In this document: positions 29,464 to 39,529 of the stretch, piece by piece
Layout of the letters: each line of letters opens with the position of its first letter
Position numbering within the stretch: position 1 is the stretch's first letter
Origin: Turneriella sp.
GTDB taxonomy: Bacteria; Spirochaetota; Leptospiria; Turneriellales; Turneriellaceae
DNA length: 64,000 nt
Reading direction: 5' to 3'
Assembly: GCA_019186965.1 (NCBI GenBank)
Contig: JABARV010000010.1
Location: 62,001-126,000 of the forward strand
Translations under genes and position numbers: made by a program
The notes under the pieces: generated by a model
Database searches by the model: none
What the model saw: the letters and a program-made list of their open reading frames with translations, nothing else
Told to the model about the DNA's origin: nothing

Positions 29464-31128
29464 ATGGCATTGGAGACGGCGAAAGCACTTACAGGCTCTA
29501 TCAAAAATTTCTACGCTAAATTCGAAAAATTTTTAGCGGACAAGGCATTAGACAACAATACCATTTCGACCGACAAAATGGACGACGATCAGGTTGCCAA
29601 TTACGACCTCGCTTGGATTGCCGCTGAAATTTTTGCAATCGACGAAATGCTCGAATACCCTAAAAAAGTGGGTAAAGAAGGCGACACCATCGAAGCGGGC
29701 TTAGCGCGGTTTTTTATCGCCGATGCGTTTATTGACATTCTTTCGCGTTTACGCTTTGCCGCACATAGAATGGGTGTAACGCCCGTTGCTTTCGAAACCG
29801 AAATCCAATCCGATAAAATTCAGGCATTTGCGTCAACGTACGCTTCAGAAGCAGAAGCAAAGAAAATCGCCGATTTGCTTGCAGCGCATAAAGATTTTGG
29901 TGACTATGGTCTTAACGACGACCAAAAGATGATGGCTGACACGTTTCGTAAATTCGCCGAGGGGCAAGTAAAGCCCATCGCCGAAAAAGTACACCGCCAA
30001 GATTTAACCATCCCTGATGACATTATCAATGGCCTTGCAGAAATGGGTTGTTTTGGTCTTTCGATTACCGATACTTATGGCGGATTTCAATCAGAAGAAA
30101 ATCCAGACCACACCTCGATGGCGGTTGTCACCGAAGAGCTTTCACGGGGAAGCGTTGGCGTTGCGGGAAGCCTTATCACCCGTCCCGAAATTGTGGGAAA
30201 AGCGATTTCAGCCGGTGGTACCGAAGAACAAAAACAAAAATGGTTGCCGCTTTTGGCGTCGGGTGAAAAAAAGTGTGCGGTGGCTGTTACCGAACCTGAT
30301 TTTGGTTCCGATGTGGCAGGCATGAAAGTCGCTGCGACGAAGGTCGAGGGCGGTTGGAAAATTAATGGTGTAAAGACTTGGTGTACTTTTGCCGGTATGG
30401 CGGATGTCATGCTTGTCCTCGTGCGCACAAACCCCGACATGAAGCTTAAGCACAAGGGGCTTTCTATTTTGTTGGCAGAAAAACCACCTACACGCGATCA
30501 CGAATTCGATTATACACAACCCGAAGGTGGCCGCTGCCACGGCAAAGCGATTTCAACCATTGGCTACCGTGGAATGCATTCTTACGAAGTTGTTTTCGAA
30601 GATTATTTTGTACCCGACGAAAACTTAATTGGTGGCGAGGCAGGGCTTGGAAAAGGTTTTTACTTGCAGATGGCCGGCTTTGCAGGCGGACGTTTACAAA
30701 CTGCCGCACGCGCCACAGGGGTTATGCAAGCAGCAATTGAAAAAGCGCTCCAGTATGCTGTTGACCGCAAAATTTTTGGAAAGCCTATTCTCGCGTACGG
30801 TATCAACCATTTTAAAATTGCGAAAATGGCTGCTATTACACAGGCTGTCCGCCAAATGACGTATAAATCAGCAAGGCTTATGGATAAGCACGAAGGCTCG
30901 ATGGAAGCTTCGCTGGTAAAATTTTACGCGTGCCGTATTTCGGAATGGGTAACGCGTGAAGCGTTGCAAATACACGGTGGTATGGGTTATGCTGAAGAGT
31001 ACGAAGTTTCACGGCTTTTCGTTGATGCACGTGTTTTTAGTATTTTTGAAGGTGCCGAAGAAGTCTTGGCCCTGCGCGTAATTGCGCGTGCGCTTTTGCA
31101 AAAAGCGGCAGGACTTAAAAGCGCATAA
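29464..31128 (+). CDS. Acyl-CoA dehydrogenase
   Basis: 554 residues of a flavoprotein catalysing the first step of beta-oxidation. About 150 extra N-terminal helical residues (KALTGSIKNFYAKFEKFL...) precede the usual ACAD core starting near LNDDQKMMADTFRKFAEG. FAD/substrate motifs: KKCAVAVTEPDFGSDVAGMK, GVKTWCTFAGMADVML, YRGMHSYEVVFEDYFVP, and QIHGGMGYAEEYEVSRLFVDAR near the end. The catalytic Glu is probably in IFEGAEEVLALRV. The long N-terminal extension is seen in some bacterial ACADs. Its stop precedes the next gene by only 37 nt. Confidence 0.95.
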   Translation: MALETAKALTGSIKNFYAKFEKFLADKALDNNTISTDKMDDDQVANYDLAWIAAEIFAIDEMLEYPKKVGKEGDTIEAGLARFFIADAFIDILSRLRFAAHRMGVTPVAFETEIQSDKIQAFASTYASEAEAKKIADLLAAHKDFGDYGLNDDQKMMADTFRKFAEGQVKPIAEKVHRQDLTIPDDIINGLAEMGCFGLSITDTYGGFQSEENPDHTSMAVVTEELSRGSVGVAGSLITRPEIVGKAISAGGTEEQKQKWLPLLASGEKKCAVAVTEPDFGSDVAGMKVAATKVEGGWKINGVKTWCTFAGMADVMLVLVRTNPDMKLKHKGLSILLAEKPPTRDHEFDYTQPEGGRCHGKAISTIGYRGMHSYEVVFEDYFVPDENLIGGEAGLGKGFYLQMAGFAGGRLQTAARATGVMQAAIEKALQYAVDRKIFGKPILAYGINHFKIAKMAAITQAVRQMTYKSARLMDKHEGSMEASLVKFYACRISEWVTREALQIHGGMGYAEEYEVSRLFVDARVFSIFEGAEEVLALRVIARALLQKAAGLKSA

Positions 31129-31165
31129 AAAATTTGTAGAAGTAGGGTTTGGGTATACACCTCCA

Positions 31166-33580
31166 TTGCTTACGGTAAAAAGAAAACGCGTACAAAAGAA
31201 AGTTCTTGTGCGTGTTTTCTTTTTCTGTTTGTTCTTTTCTGTACTAAAAACAGACGCATCGCCTTGGCGTCCTAAAAATGTTTTTCGTGTAACTACTTCG
31301 CTTCCCTCGCGCCTTATTGATTCTATTATGGCGCAAGGGAACTGGAATATTCTTTTCCAAGAAAGTCCTTTTGCCGAGTTTCAAAGGCAAATTGCAATTG
31401 CGAATTTTTTTGCGCTGCGTGATGATGTAAGGCAGGCGGATTACTACTTTGAAAAAGCGCGTACAACCCTTGAAATAATTTATGCGTCACTCCGCGGAAA
31501 TTATAACTGGCCTAAAAACTCCAACGAAATTACCAGTACGCAGAATTTACCGTGGGGCGAAAGCCGTGATACATTTGAAGACTATTTATTGTGCCGTTTA
31601 CAGTTAAAACTGGAAATTCTTTTTACGGGTAAAAAGGATGGTAAAGATGCGCTCCAAGAGCTTGAGGCACACGTATCCAAAATAGAATCTCAGCTTTCAA
31701 AGCCAATTGTAGATAAAGATGCGTCGATGGCATCTTTTGTCAATTTTTTTGGTGAAGGCCTTAAGTTACGGCAAAAGACACTACGAGGCTACCATAAAGC
31801 GGAACAATTTGCAAAACTAAGCGATGCACAAAAAAATTTACTTAGTGATTATTGGGAAAGGCGTACGATTGCGTTTCGTATTCTTGAAAATATTCGTTAT
31901 GGAAATTTGGGGCGTGCGCTTTTTTTGGTACGCCTCGTTGAGAACAATCGCAAAGAAAAGCTCGATGGCCTTGCTCTCGCACGGCTTTATATACGTTGCG
32001 GCGCTTTTGGGGATGCTAAGCGTGTTCTTGAAGAAAGTCTTAGCAAAACTGAAATAAAAGCAGCGGAAAATTTTGGCGATTACTTAAGCCACAGCCAAGT
32101 TCTCGAAAATATCGAAGCGTGGCTATCTTCATGGAAAAATGCAGAAGAACAAGCGACACAAGCGGCGAACCATCTGCAAAACCTCCTTAACCAAAGCAAT
32201 ACTCCACGCGAAATTTTTGTCGACTTGCGCAAGGCAGCATATACAGAAAGGTTGCGTTCTTTTGTCTTCGCATACATTGGTAGCGGCAAATGCCCTTCAA
32301 GCGCTGATTTTGTTTTCGATACCGATATGGAGCGCGAATGGCTTTTACGCGAAGCGATTTTTTTTGAAAGGTGTAATGTGCCAGTGGGAAAAAACGAATG
32401 GGCGCACATTAAAAAGGGCATGGATGCGGATGAAAAACTACTTTTTGCGTACCACCGTAAGGAAAATTTACCGCGTGTAAAAGCAAACGAAGTAAATCTT
32501 AGTGTGTACATTCGCGCAAGAGATAACCTCCAAAAAGCTCTTCGAGTAAAAGACACTAAAAAGCTTGTAAAACTTTTAACAGATGCTTTAGACGCAAAAT
32601 CAAAAATTGATTTTGCATTTGCCGCTTTAGATTGGGGAATTTGGTTTTCTTCAGATATTGAACACGATGCGCTCAAAAATCTGCCTTCCAAAATAAATAA
32701 AGGCGATGCGTGGCGCCTATTTGTTGCACTTAACCGTAAGTACGCGCAGCAAATTTTTAAGGATGCCCCGTGGGTTTTCTTTTCTCCTGAAGATGCCGCA
32801 TACTTTTCGCAAAATGTAACCACATCTATTTTAGATTTACCTGAAGCAAAAATATCGCTCAAAAGCGAATACACAACCGATAAAAATCTTTATTTTACCG
32901 ATAGCCAAATATCACTGGCGTTTGAATCCAAAGGCAATACAGGAATCTTGACTTTGGGAGAGCCCTACCACGTTGTAAATAAAATAAGAACAAAAGAAAC
33001 AGTATTTTTTGGAGACGTGTTAGGTATAAATGACGGCACTCCACAGGATGCGGCTTCTTTTGTGCCGCCGCTATTTTTTCGTTGTGGCGAATGCGCTGCA
33101 CCAAGTGGTGCAAATGCTTCACGCTTGGTTGCACCTCGAGTAGATAGTGCAACGCGAAAAATTATTGCAGAATTAAGCGATAATTTTTCTACAACGTGGA
33201 ATTTTTCGGTAGAAAGTGATTGCCCGCAAGGTGGAGTAAACTACGAAGACAGCCTATTTTTAACGGTAAATTCTAATGCCGCTTTTCCATGTAATTTAAA
33301 TGCACGCAAAATAATTATTGAAAAAAATGAGAGAGTATCAGCCATACAAAAAGCGGCTCTTTTGGCGATGGGGTTTTATCCCAATTCAATGTTGATTACT
33401 TATCGCGTTAATATATCCGACAGCATAACAATACCCTTTCTATACGATTTTTTTCAAAGAGTAAACCGCCGCCAAATAACTTCCACTGAGGCGTTTTTTG
33501 AAGCAAAGAAGCGTGCGGAAAAATCATTTTCCGGCGAAGGTCATTTTTTACCATTGCGCAACTATGAAACTTTCCACTAA
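31166..33580 (+). CDS. Exported TPR-like protein with CHAT-like C-terminus
   Basis: An open frame runs from 31082, but that ATG lies inside the acyl-CoA dehydrogenase. I prefer TTG at 31166, with GTG at 31208 as alternative, because VLVRVFFFCLFFSVLKTDAS then gives an N-terminal signal peptide. About 800 residues: an alpha-solenoid (to about residue 560), then a beta-rich part (FFGDVLGINDGTPQDA; FFRCGECAAPSG). The last 80 residues (LITYRVNISDSITIPFLYDF, STEAFFEAKKRAEKSF) look like the end of a CHAT protease domain, as in the giant lipoprotein. No catalytic His-Cys pair is evident. It trails the beta-oxidation operon; the function is unknown. Confidence 0.7.
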   Translation: MLTVKRKRVQKKVLVRVFFFCLFFSVLKTDASPWRPKNVFRVTTSLPSRLIDSIMAQGNWNILFQESPFAEFQRQIAIANFFALRDDVRQADYYFEKARTTLEIIYASLRGNYNWPKNSNEITSTQNLPWGESRDTFEDYLLCRLQLKLEILFTGKKDGKDALQELEAHVSKIESQLSKPIVDKDASMASFVNFFGEGLKLRQKTLRGYHKAEQFAKLSDAQKNLLSDYWERRTIAFRILENIRYGNLGRALFLVRLVENNRKEKLDGLALARLYIRCGAFGDAKRVLEESLSKTEIKAAENFGDYLSHSQVLENIEAWLSSWKNAEEQATQAANHLQNLLNQSNTPREIFVDLRKAAYTERLRSFVFAYIGSGKCPSSADFVFDTDMEREWLLREAIFFERCNVPVGKNEWAHIKKGMDADEKLLFAYHRKENLPRVKANEVNLSVYIRARDNLQKALRVKDTKKLVKLLTDALDAKSKIDFAFAALDWGIWFSSDIEHDALKNLPSKINKGDAWRLFVALNRKYAQQIFKDAPWVFFSPEDAAYFSQNVTTSILDLPEAKISLKSEYTTDKNLYFTDSQISLAFESKGNTGILTLGEPYHVVNKIRTKETVFFGDVLGINDGTPQDAASFVPPLFFRCGECAAPSGANASRLVAPRVDSATRKIIAELSDNFSTTWNFSVESDCPQGGVNYEDSLFLTVNSNAAFPCNLNARKIIIEKNERVSAIQKAALLAMGFYPNSMLITYRVNISDSITIPFLYDFFQRVNRRQITSTEAFFEAKKRAEKSFSGEGHFLPLRNYETFH

Positions 33581-33845
33581 AATTATTTTTACAGCATCAA
33601 TTATTTTTGCAGCGTGCACCCAAGGAAGAGCGCCTGTAATTGATAAAGCGTTTATCGACACTATCTTGGGTGAATTTACCGAAGAACGTGCTCGCTACTA
33701 TTTACTCGAAAATAAACCCAGAAGTAACATAGAAATTTTAGAGAAAGTCCTTGAAAGGCGCGGGCTTAATGTGCGTGTTTTTATGCCGAAGCTGCGCCAT
33801 ACCTATCCAGGGCTTGCGGCGCAACTATCGGGAAAAACAAGCTAA
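33564..33845 (+). CDS. Small lipoprotein, unknown function
   Basis: 93 residues from ATG at 33564, overlapping the upstream stop by 17 nt. The signal peptide and lipobox are clear: MKLSTKIIFTASIIFAAC, with Cys18. The mature part is short, charged and helical (IDTILGEFTEERARYYLLEN; NIEILEKVLERRGLNVRVFM). It is the last gene of the beta-oxidation transcript and is convergent with the SurA-like gene 16 nt away. No family recognised. Confidence 0.8.
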   Translation: MKLSTKIIFTASIIFAACTQGRAPVIDKAFIDTILGEFTEERARYYLLENKPRSNIEILEKVLERRGLNVRVFMPKLRHTYPGLAAQLSGKTS

Positions 33846-33861
33846 ACAAATTTTATTTAGT

Positions 33862-34572
33862 TTATTTTTTTAGAAGAGCTTCTTCACGTTTTTTACGCGC
33901 TTCTTCGCGGGATTTTTTTACGTGCTCTGCAATGTCGAAATCCTTGTTTGTATCGATGCGGTATTTTTGTTTTGCATTTTTCATGAGCGTACGTTGCTTT
34001 TCCATCGCTTGCGCCATAACCATGCGGCCTTTGATCATATCCATTCCTTGGTCTAATGGAACAGTCGCCAAGCGCTTATCTTCTTTTTTCGCTTTTTGCC
34101 ATGCGTCTAAGGCTTCTGCATCGCTTATTTTTATATCTTGGAGTTTTAGTTGATCAAAAAGATACATATTGGCCAGAAAATATTTTGTTAAAAAGTCAAG
34201 CTTTGCTTTCACATCTGGACGTTTAGCGTACCCTTCTTTTTGTGCTTCCATATTAAGGATAAGCATGTCTTGGTATTGGTCTGCAAAAAGGTCTTTTCCT
34301 AAACTTTTAAACATTTCTGCAAGTTGCGGATTTCCTGTAGCGTCGGGATCTTCTAAGAACTTTTTAAATTCATCTTCTGGAAGAAAACGTCCCATACGTT
34401 GCTGCAATTGGTCTTTCATAAGGACACCAAAGCCGCTATAGGCAGCGTCGAGATCTTTAAGCGTTACAGTCTTCCCTTCGATTTTCCATATCCATGGAGA
34501 TTTATCGCCCTTACACGCAGAGGCGATTATAACCGCTACAAGAAGAGCGGCAATTGGTCTAAATTTTTGCAT
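33862..34572 (-). CDS. SurA-N-like periplasmic lipoprotein
   Basis: 236 residues with a lipoprotein signal (LLVAVIIASAC, Cys20). The next part reads WIWKIEGKTVTLKDLDAAYSG and then long helices with LNMEAQKEGYAKRPDVKAKL, the layout of the SurA/PpiC N-terminal chaperone domain. No parvulin PPIase core follows: after ISDAEALDAWQKAKKED the chain goes into GRMVMAQAMEKQRTLMKNAK and a Lys/Arg/Glu-rich coiled tail. It is probably a chaperone-like outer-membrane assembly factor without isomerase activity. A GGAG site supports the start. It is the last gene of the dut-rnj-hisF-kinase/phosphatase train. Confidence 0.75.
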   Translation of the reverse strand: MQKFRPIAALLVAVIIASACKGDKSPWIWKIEGKTVTLKDLDAAYSGFGVLMKDQLQQRMGRFLPEDEFKKFLEDPDATGNPQLAEMFKSLGKDLFADQYQDMLILNMEAQKEGYAKRPDVKAKLDFLTKYFLANMYLFDQLKLQDIKISDAEALDAWQKAKKEDKRLATVPLDQGMDMIKGRMVMAQAMEKQRTLMKNAKQKYRIDTNKDFDIAEHVKKSREEARKKREEALLKK

Positions 34573-34613
34573 GAATTACTCCGTACTAATTGGTGCGGGC
34601 AGTATTATAGAGA

Positions 34614-37073
34614 TTATACGTCGTGCAAAGCAGAATGTGCTATGGAACCTTGCGGATGGCCTACGAGCCTGTGCATGTAATTTCTGACAAAATTCTCTTG
34701 GTCCAGATTTTCAACGGCACGCGGCGAACGGGCGGCACGCACTCGATAAATCGCTTCGTCGCCGTCTAAGCCTGCAAAGCGCCTGAGATATAACGCCACA
34801 ACGACACCGGTTCGGCCTAAGCCACCGACGCAATGGATGACTACACGCTTCTTTGCGTCTGTGTGTTTTTTTATAAACGCCAATACTTCTTCGACTTGCA
34901 AAACCGTTGGCACGCCTTGGTCTTTTATGGGTATATGTAGAATATCAAACTGCGCTTCGGTATATTTTTCAAGAAGATTTTCAACCCCGTACTCTAAAAA
35001 TTCATTAGCGGTGATGAGTGGTACAATTGCTTTAACGTTTGCTTCTTTAAGAGCAGTAATATCGACGTCGATGTCGCGCCCCCGATCTTTGCGCCCCGGT
35101 AAAATCGTCAAGCCAATCAATCCTTTATCTGACGCATTACCTTGAATATCCAAAAAATTAATTCGGAGATGAGCCGATTGCGTCAGTGCCTCGCGCACAC
35201 GGGCAATGGCTTTTGCGCCCGCGTAGAGCGCCCATTTACGCTGCCAAAGATTACATTCGTCAAACGAAAGGGTGTGTATTGCATAGCGTGCCGCCGCAAC
35301 GAAAAATTGGTATGGGTCGCGATCGAGCTTTACTACACCGCTATAAAGCGAGCGCAGATAGCGAATGATTTTAAGCGATTTATTAAATCGAGCATCTGCT
35401 GCAAGGGCAGCTGGAATTTCACCGAGAGATTCGGCTAAATTATGCGTACTGAAAAGCCAATCGGTCGCTTGAACTGCCAGATGTAAATCACTCTCGCTTT
35501 CAATTTTTGTGAAGATAAAAAGAATGTCGTTTTCAAGCTTAATGAAGTCTTTGAGAGCATGCCCGCGGTGGGTGTGAAAAAAGTCGATAAGCCACACGTT
35601 TTGTGCTTCGTCGATTATAATGTTTGCACCGTTTAAGTCACCGTGCAGCCACGATACATAGCGCGGCATCGCCACAGTCTCGCGCAAATGTACAAGTTCG
35701 TGTTCATAAAACTCTGCGACATCTTCGACTTCAAGGCCATCTACAATTTTAAGTCGACCGGTAGACGTTTTTTCGGCCAGCTCACTGCTCTTCTTACGCA
35801 CTGAATTTGCGTACTTAGGATTAAAATCATAGTACTCGAGCAAATTTAACGATTCTTGTACCGCTGCATCGTAGAATCGTCCAAGCTGTTTAGTGAAAAC
35901 AATCTTGAGAAATTTCACAAGTAACTCAACGTCATCCGATGCGGCGAAATATTTTTGAAAAGTTTTTACATTACCGTCCGTCATTGCCGCATACCGGTAC
36001 TTAATCCCCCCGCGTGCATCGCTTTCGGCAAAATCAACAATGGCCGGTGCGCTATTACCTAAGACCTCTTGTACGCGCTCAAAAGCCGCCCGTTCACGTG
36101 CAATCGAATCCCGCTCGCCAATCTTAACGACCGTTGGCACTACCGATTGACCATAAGAGTCTTTTGCAGTCGCTTTTAAAACGACATTGCCACTAAAACC
36201 GCCGTCGAGGCAAAGAAAATCGGCGGATGTACTTTCGCGAAAGAGATAATGTAGAATACGATTATCTGCAGGTTGCAACGAATAAGGTATATTAAAATGA
36301 AATTTTGTGTCGTCGAACATTTTACCTTGCAGAGAAACAGAAACGGGTGCTGCGTTGGCACCTCCGAGGTATTCGGCAAAACTACCAACCGAATCGAAAA
36401 TTTTGACACCCAGAATTTTTTTCAGTTGATCGAGCGCAATAAAGTGAGCGCTACGTGAAGAACTGGCCGTAAGTGCGCTACATGTCACCAACTCAATTGC
36501 AGGATAGCGCGTAAGTAGCTCGTAAGCAAGATATGTAATTTTAGCTTCCGTCCAAACGCCAATAATCCCCACTCGCACTTTCGTCTCTATCGTAGACACC
36601 GTGGATGCGGCAGAGCCGTTAATAACATCTCTATCATTAACTTTAGTGGACGCAACTTCGCAATCTTTTAGATAGGTTTCAAGATTCGTTTTATAGAAAT
36701 CGTTCAAACCCGAAGCGTCAACGATGGCATGCTCGCGGTCTTCTCGTATTAAGTGTTCAAACACGAACGACGCACCAGTAGAATTTTTGAGACAGTGCTT
36801 GCCGAACTGCATTAAATGTCCATTTTGTTCGCTGTCCGTTTCATCGTGCCAATCTCGAATGTGAATAATTTGGAGCGCATCTGACGGCTGCGCATAAGCC
36901 CAGCGTATAATTTTTGCAACCGGCCCTTCTTCAACCCGCTCGCCGAGCAGTCGATTGGCCTCGTCGTAGCCGACATGCAATAGATTCGGTAGAGGATCAT
37001 ATCTATCGAGCGGTCGTACAAAATCATTTTGTAGACACTGGGTGATGAGGATAGATTTCATACTCGTAGCCAT
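34614..37073 (-). CDS. Three-domain protein: inactive isochorismatase-like + APH-type kinase + dual-specificity phosphatase
   Basis: 819 residues. Residues 1-235 have the isochorismatase/cysteine-hydrolase fold (ILITQCLQNDF; IIHIRDWHDE; GVWTEAKITYLAYEL), but the catalytic Asp is Cys and the nucleophilic Cys is Lys. Residues about 285-560 form an aminoglycoside-phosphotransferase-like kinase: Gly-loop DGGFSGNVVL, PTVVKIGERD, catalytic HGDLNGANIII (His477, Asp479, Asn484) and metal DFF at 497. Residues about 655-805 form a dual-specificity phosphatase with general acid IKDQGVP (Asp718) and HCVGGLGRTG (Cys748, Arg754). So kinase and phosphatase motifs are complete and the N-terminal hydrolase is dead. 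No signal peptide. It follows hisF by 39 nt. Function unknown; sensor plus reversible phosphorylation is an inference. Confidence 0.88.
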   Translation of the reverse strand: MATSMKSILITQCLQNDFVRPLDRYDPLPNLLHVGYDEANRLLGERVEEGPVAKIIRWAYAQPSDALQIIHIRDWHDETDSEQNGHLMQFGKHCLKNSTGASFVFEHLIREDREHAIVDASGLNDFYKTNLETYLKDCEVASTKVNDRDVINGSAASTVSTIETKVRVGIIGVWTEAKITYLAYELLTRYPAIELVTCSALTASSSRSAHFIALDQLKKILGVKIFDSVGSFAEYLGGANAAPVSVSLQGKMFDDTKFHFNIPYSLQPADNRILHYLFRESTSADFLCLDGGFSGNVVLKATAKDSYGQSVVPTVVKIGERDSIARERAAFERVQEVLGNSAPAIVDFAESDARGGIKYRYAAMTDGNVKTFQKYFAASDDVELLVKFLKIVFTKQLGRFYDAAVQESLNLLEYYDFNPKYANSVRKKSSELAEKTSTGRLKIVDGLEVEDVAEFYEHELVHLRETVAMPRYVSWLHGDLNGANIIIDEAQNVWLIDFFHTHRGHALKDFIKLENDILFIFTKIESESDLHLAVQATDWLFSTHNLAESLGEIPAALAADARFNKSLKIIRYLRSLYSGVVKLDRDPYQFFVAAARYAIHTLSFDECNLWQRKWALYAGAKAIARVREALTQSAHLRINFLDIQGNASDKGLIGLTILPGRKDRGRDIDVDITALKEANVKAIVPLITANEFLEYGVENLLEKYTEAQFDILHIPIKDQGVPTVLQVEEVLAFIKKHTDAKKRVVIHCVGGLGRTGVVVALYLRRFAGLDGDEAIYRVRAARSPRAVENLDQENFVRNYMHRLVGHPQGSIAHSALHDV

Positions 37074-37112
37074 TTATAGTACCTTTGGGGAATCTATAAT
37101 CCAATATTCTTT

Positions 37113-37865
37113 TTAACTACGTATAGGGAATCCTTCTTTAACAAGATAATCTTTCAGCTCGCCGATGTTCAGTTCACTGAAATGAAAAAGCGATGCGGCG
37201 AGTGCAGCATGTGCACCTGCGCGAAATGCCGCTGCAAAATCTTCTTTTTTACCTGCGCCACCCGAAGCGATAACGGGGATAGACACCGCATCGGCCACAT
37301 GTTTGGTGACGATGAGATCATATCCCGTTTTTGCGCCGTCGGCATCCATCGACGTAAGTAAAATTTCTCCAGCACCACGCGATTCGGCCTCTTTAGCCCA
37401 ATCGATGGCATCGCGTCCCGTCGAAGTCCTTCCGCCATTTAAGTACACTTCGTAAAAACGACCGTTGAATTTTACATCGATGGCGCAAACAATGCACTGG
37501 CTGCCAAAATGTTGCGCCCCTTGGGTGAGTAGTTCTGGATTTTGGTACGCGGCAGTATTTACAGAAATTTTATCGGCGCCCTCTGATAAAATAACACGCA
37601 TGTCTTCTAAAGTGCGGATTCCTCCGCCGACACAAAACGGAATAAAAATTTCTTCGGCTACACGTTTTACCAAATCTAAAATAATTTGTCTTCGGTCGGA
37701 TGTCGCGGTAATATCCAAAAAAACAAGTTCGTCCGCGCCTGCTTTATCGTATGCTTTTGCGCACTCGACAGCGTCGCCAGCGTCGCGTAGGTTTACGAAA
37801 TTAACCCCTTTAACGACGCGGCCATCTTTTACGTCGAGGCATGGGATAATACGTAAAGCGTTCAC
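37113..37865 (-). CDS. hisF: Imidazole glycerol phosphate synthase cyclase subunit
   Basis: 250 residues, a (beta/alpha)8 barrel. HisF makes imidazole glycerol phosphate and AICAR from PRFAR with ammonia from HisH. Catalytic aspartates are in [16 protein letters not shown] (Asp11 region) and [12 protein letters not shown] (Asp130 region). Phosphate loops are [13 protein letters not shown] and [14 protein letters not shown]. It starts with GTG at 37865; the RNase J stop overlaps this start (GTGA), so it is translationally coupled. hisH and other his genes are not in the window. Confidence 0.96.
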   Translation of the reverse strand: MNALRIIPCLDVKDGRVVKGVNFVNLRDAGDAVECAKAYDKAGADELVFLDITATSDRRQIILDLVKRVAEEIFIPFCVGGGIRTLEDMRVILSEGADKISVNTAAYQNPELLTQGAQHFGSQCIVCAIDVKFNGRFYEVYLNGGRTSTGRDAIDWAKEAESRGAGEILLTSMDADGAKTGYDLIVTKHVADAVSIPVIASGGAGKKEDFAAAFRAGAHAALAASLFHFSELNIGELKDYLVKEGFPIRS

Positions 37866-39529
37866 GGGGCACTCCTAATAATTTTTATATAAGGTTCGCG
37901 CCCCAAAAGGCTTTGGTGCACGCGCCCCAATTGGTTGCGAAAACTTGTTTCACGCGTTGTAGAGTTTTTGCCGCTTAAATCTGCTGCAAGCTTAGCTGCT
38001 TTTATAAAAAGTTCTTTTTCGGTATTCTGGTAGTTTGAGGCGCTCATTACTCCAACATAAGTTAATTTTTTTATCTGAAAGTGCTCTGCATCAAAAAGGA
38101 CAATACAAATACCGTCTTTCCCTATACGCAACCTTTCGCGGTAGAGGTTTTCTTCAAAGTGTATTTCTCCAGGTTCGACAAGGCAAGTTTCGTCGGCAAC
38201 CTTTTCGATAAATTCTATATCGCTCCCAAGTGAGTAAATAGCGTTTCCTTCGCTGAGTGAAATTTTAATTTTTATATCTTTCACGAAATTTAAAAACGCA
38301 TGGAGGTGGAGTGCATCGCCGTGCACGGGAACAATTGTTTTGGGGCGAAGGTATCCAATAAGCTTTTGGATGTCGCCGCGCCTGCCATGCCCCGAAGCGT
38401 GTACACGCACGTCGCCTGTAAGTCCAATAACATTTACACCTTCTGCGGCGGCGCGGTTAAGGCACTCGTAGATACGCCCTTCGTTTCCGGGAATCATGCT
38501 CGCAGAGTAGATGAGGGTGTCTCCCGATTTAAGGCGCATCTTGGGAAGCATTCCGCGTGTAAGGCGTGAGAAAGAAGAGTTATCGTCGGCTTGGCAACCT
38601 GCGACAAGCCACAGCGCTTTGGGATTATTGGGAGCACTCTGGCGTAATAAATGCAAAGGAGTGTCAACTTCCTTCGCTTCAAACCCAGCCTGCCATTGCG
38701 CTTTAAGCGAGCGCCCTAAAAAGCCAACCGGCCTACCTGCACGCGCAGCGATGCGTGCGCAATTTTTTATACGCTCCACCTGCGAAGCAAATGTTGTGAG
38801 AAAAATGCGCCCTTTCGTTTTTAAAATCAATTTTTCAAGAGATTCGTCGACTTCTTTTTCGTCGGCTGTTTCACCTTCGTTTAGCGAACCTGTCGAATCG
38901 ACGAAAAGGTAGTCTATGGGCGCAAATTTTTTAATTTGCTGCACTTTGTGGCGCACTTCGCCGCCTTTGAGTTTAAAATCGCTCGAAAAATAAATGCGCT
39001 TGGTTACGCCATCCAACTTGGTTTCGAGCCCTACCGAAAAACACTGTGGTATAGAGTGTGGCATAAAAAAAGTAAAAACGCGGAAAGGAGAAATTTCGAT
39101 TTGTGAGTTTTGTTCGACCAAATTAAAATTCCAAATTTTAGGATCAATCCCCCTGTCCCTTAGCCGGTTTTGTACAAGTGCGGAGGTAAAAGGAGAAGCG
39201 TAAATGGGCGTACCTTGTGGAATAACTTTTGTCAAATGCGGTAACGCGCCGATATGGTCTTCGTGGCCATGGGTAAGAAAAATAGCAGTCGGAGGAAACC
39301 CCAAGAGGAGTTGCCTGTTGGGTAAATTTTTTTCAAGCCCTGGTGTATTGTGGTTTGAAAAACCTGCGCCGGCATCTATCCAAAGTGTTATACCATTTTG
39401 GTAAAATACAGTAAAGTTGGTTCCAAATTTTCCTACGCCGCCGCCAAATGCGAAAAAAAGTCCTTTGTTCCCAAGCCGGCGTGGAAAATCGATAATGCCG
39501 CTACTATCTGCCGATACCTGTGGAACCAA
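37862..39529 (-). CDS. rnj: RNase J-family ribonuclease (metallo-beta-lactamase/beta-CASP)
   Basis: 555 residues, the usual RNase J length. It acts as a 5' exonuclease and endonuclease in RNA decay. The metallo-beta-lactamase core has [16 protein letters not shown] (two-zinc motif), [13 protein letters not shown], and [12 protein letters not shown]. The beta-CASP part has [36 protein letters not shown] and [19 protein letters not shown]. The motif [32 protein letters not shown] closes the active site. Start at 39529 overlaps the dut stop by 26 nt. The C-terminal domain has a predicted beta-rich end. Confidence 0.93.
   Translation of the reverse strand: MVPQVSADSSGIIDFPRRLGNKGLFFAFGGGVGKFGTNFTVFYQNGITLWIDAGAGFSNHNTPGLEKNLPNRQLLLGFPPTAIFLTHGHEDHIGALPHLTKVIPQGTPIYASPFTSALVQNRLRDRGIDPKIWNFNLVEQNSQIEISPFRVFTFFMPHSIPQCFSVGLETKLDGVTKRIYFSSDFKLKGGEVRHKVQQIKKFAPIDYLFVDSTGSLNEGETADEKEVDESLEKLILKTKGRIFLTTFASQVERIKNCARIAARAGRPVGFLGRSLKAQWQAGFEAKEVDTPLHLLRQSAPNNPKALWLVAGCQADDNSSFSRLTRGMLPKMRLKSGDTLIYSASMIPGNEGRIYECLNRAAAEGVNVIGLTGDVRVHASGHGRRGDIQKLIGYLRPKTIVPVHGDALHLHAFLNFVKDIKIKISLSEGNAIYSLGSDIEFIEKVADETCLVEPGEIHFEENLYRERLRIGKDGICIVLFDAEHFQIKKLTYVGVMSASNYQNTEKELFIKAAKLAADLSGKNSTTRETSFRNQLGRVHQSLLGREPYIKIIRSAP

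Noticed and set aside
34614-37073. Active isochorismatase or nicotinamidase in the N-terminal domain
   Set aside because: The Asp and Cys of the catalytic triad are replaced by Cys and Lys, so hydrolysis is not expected.
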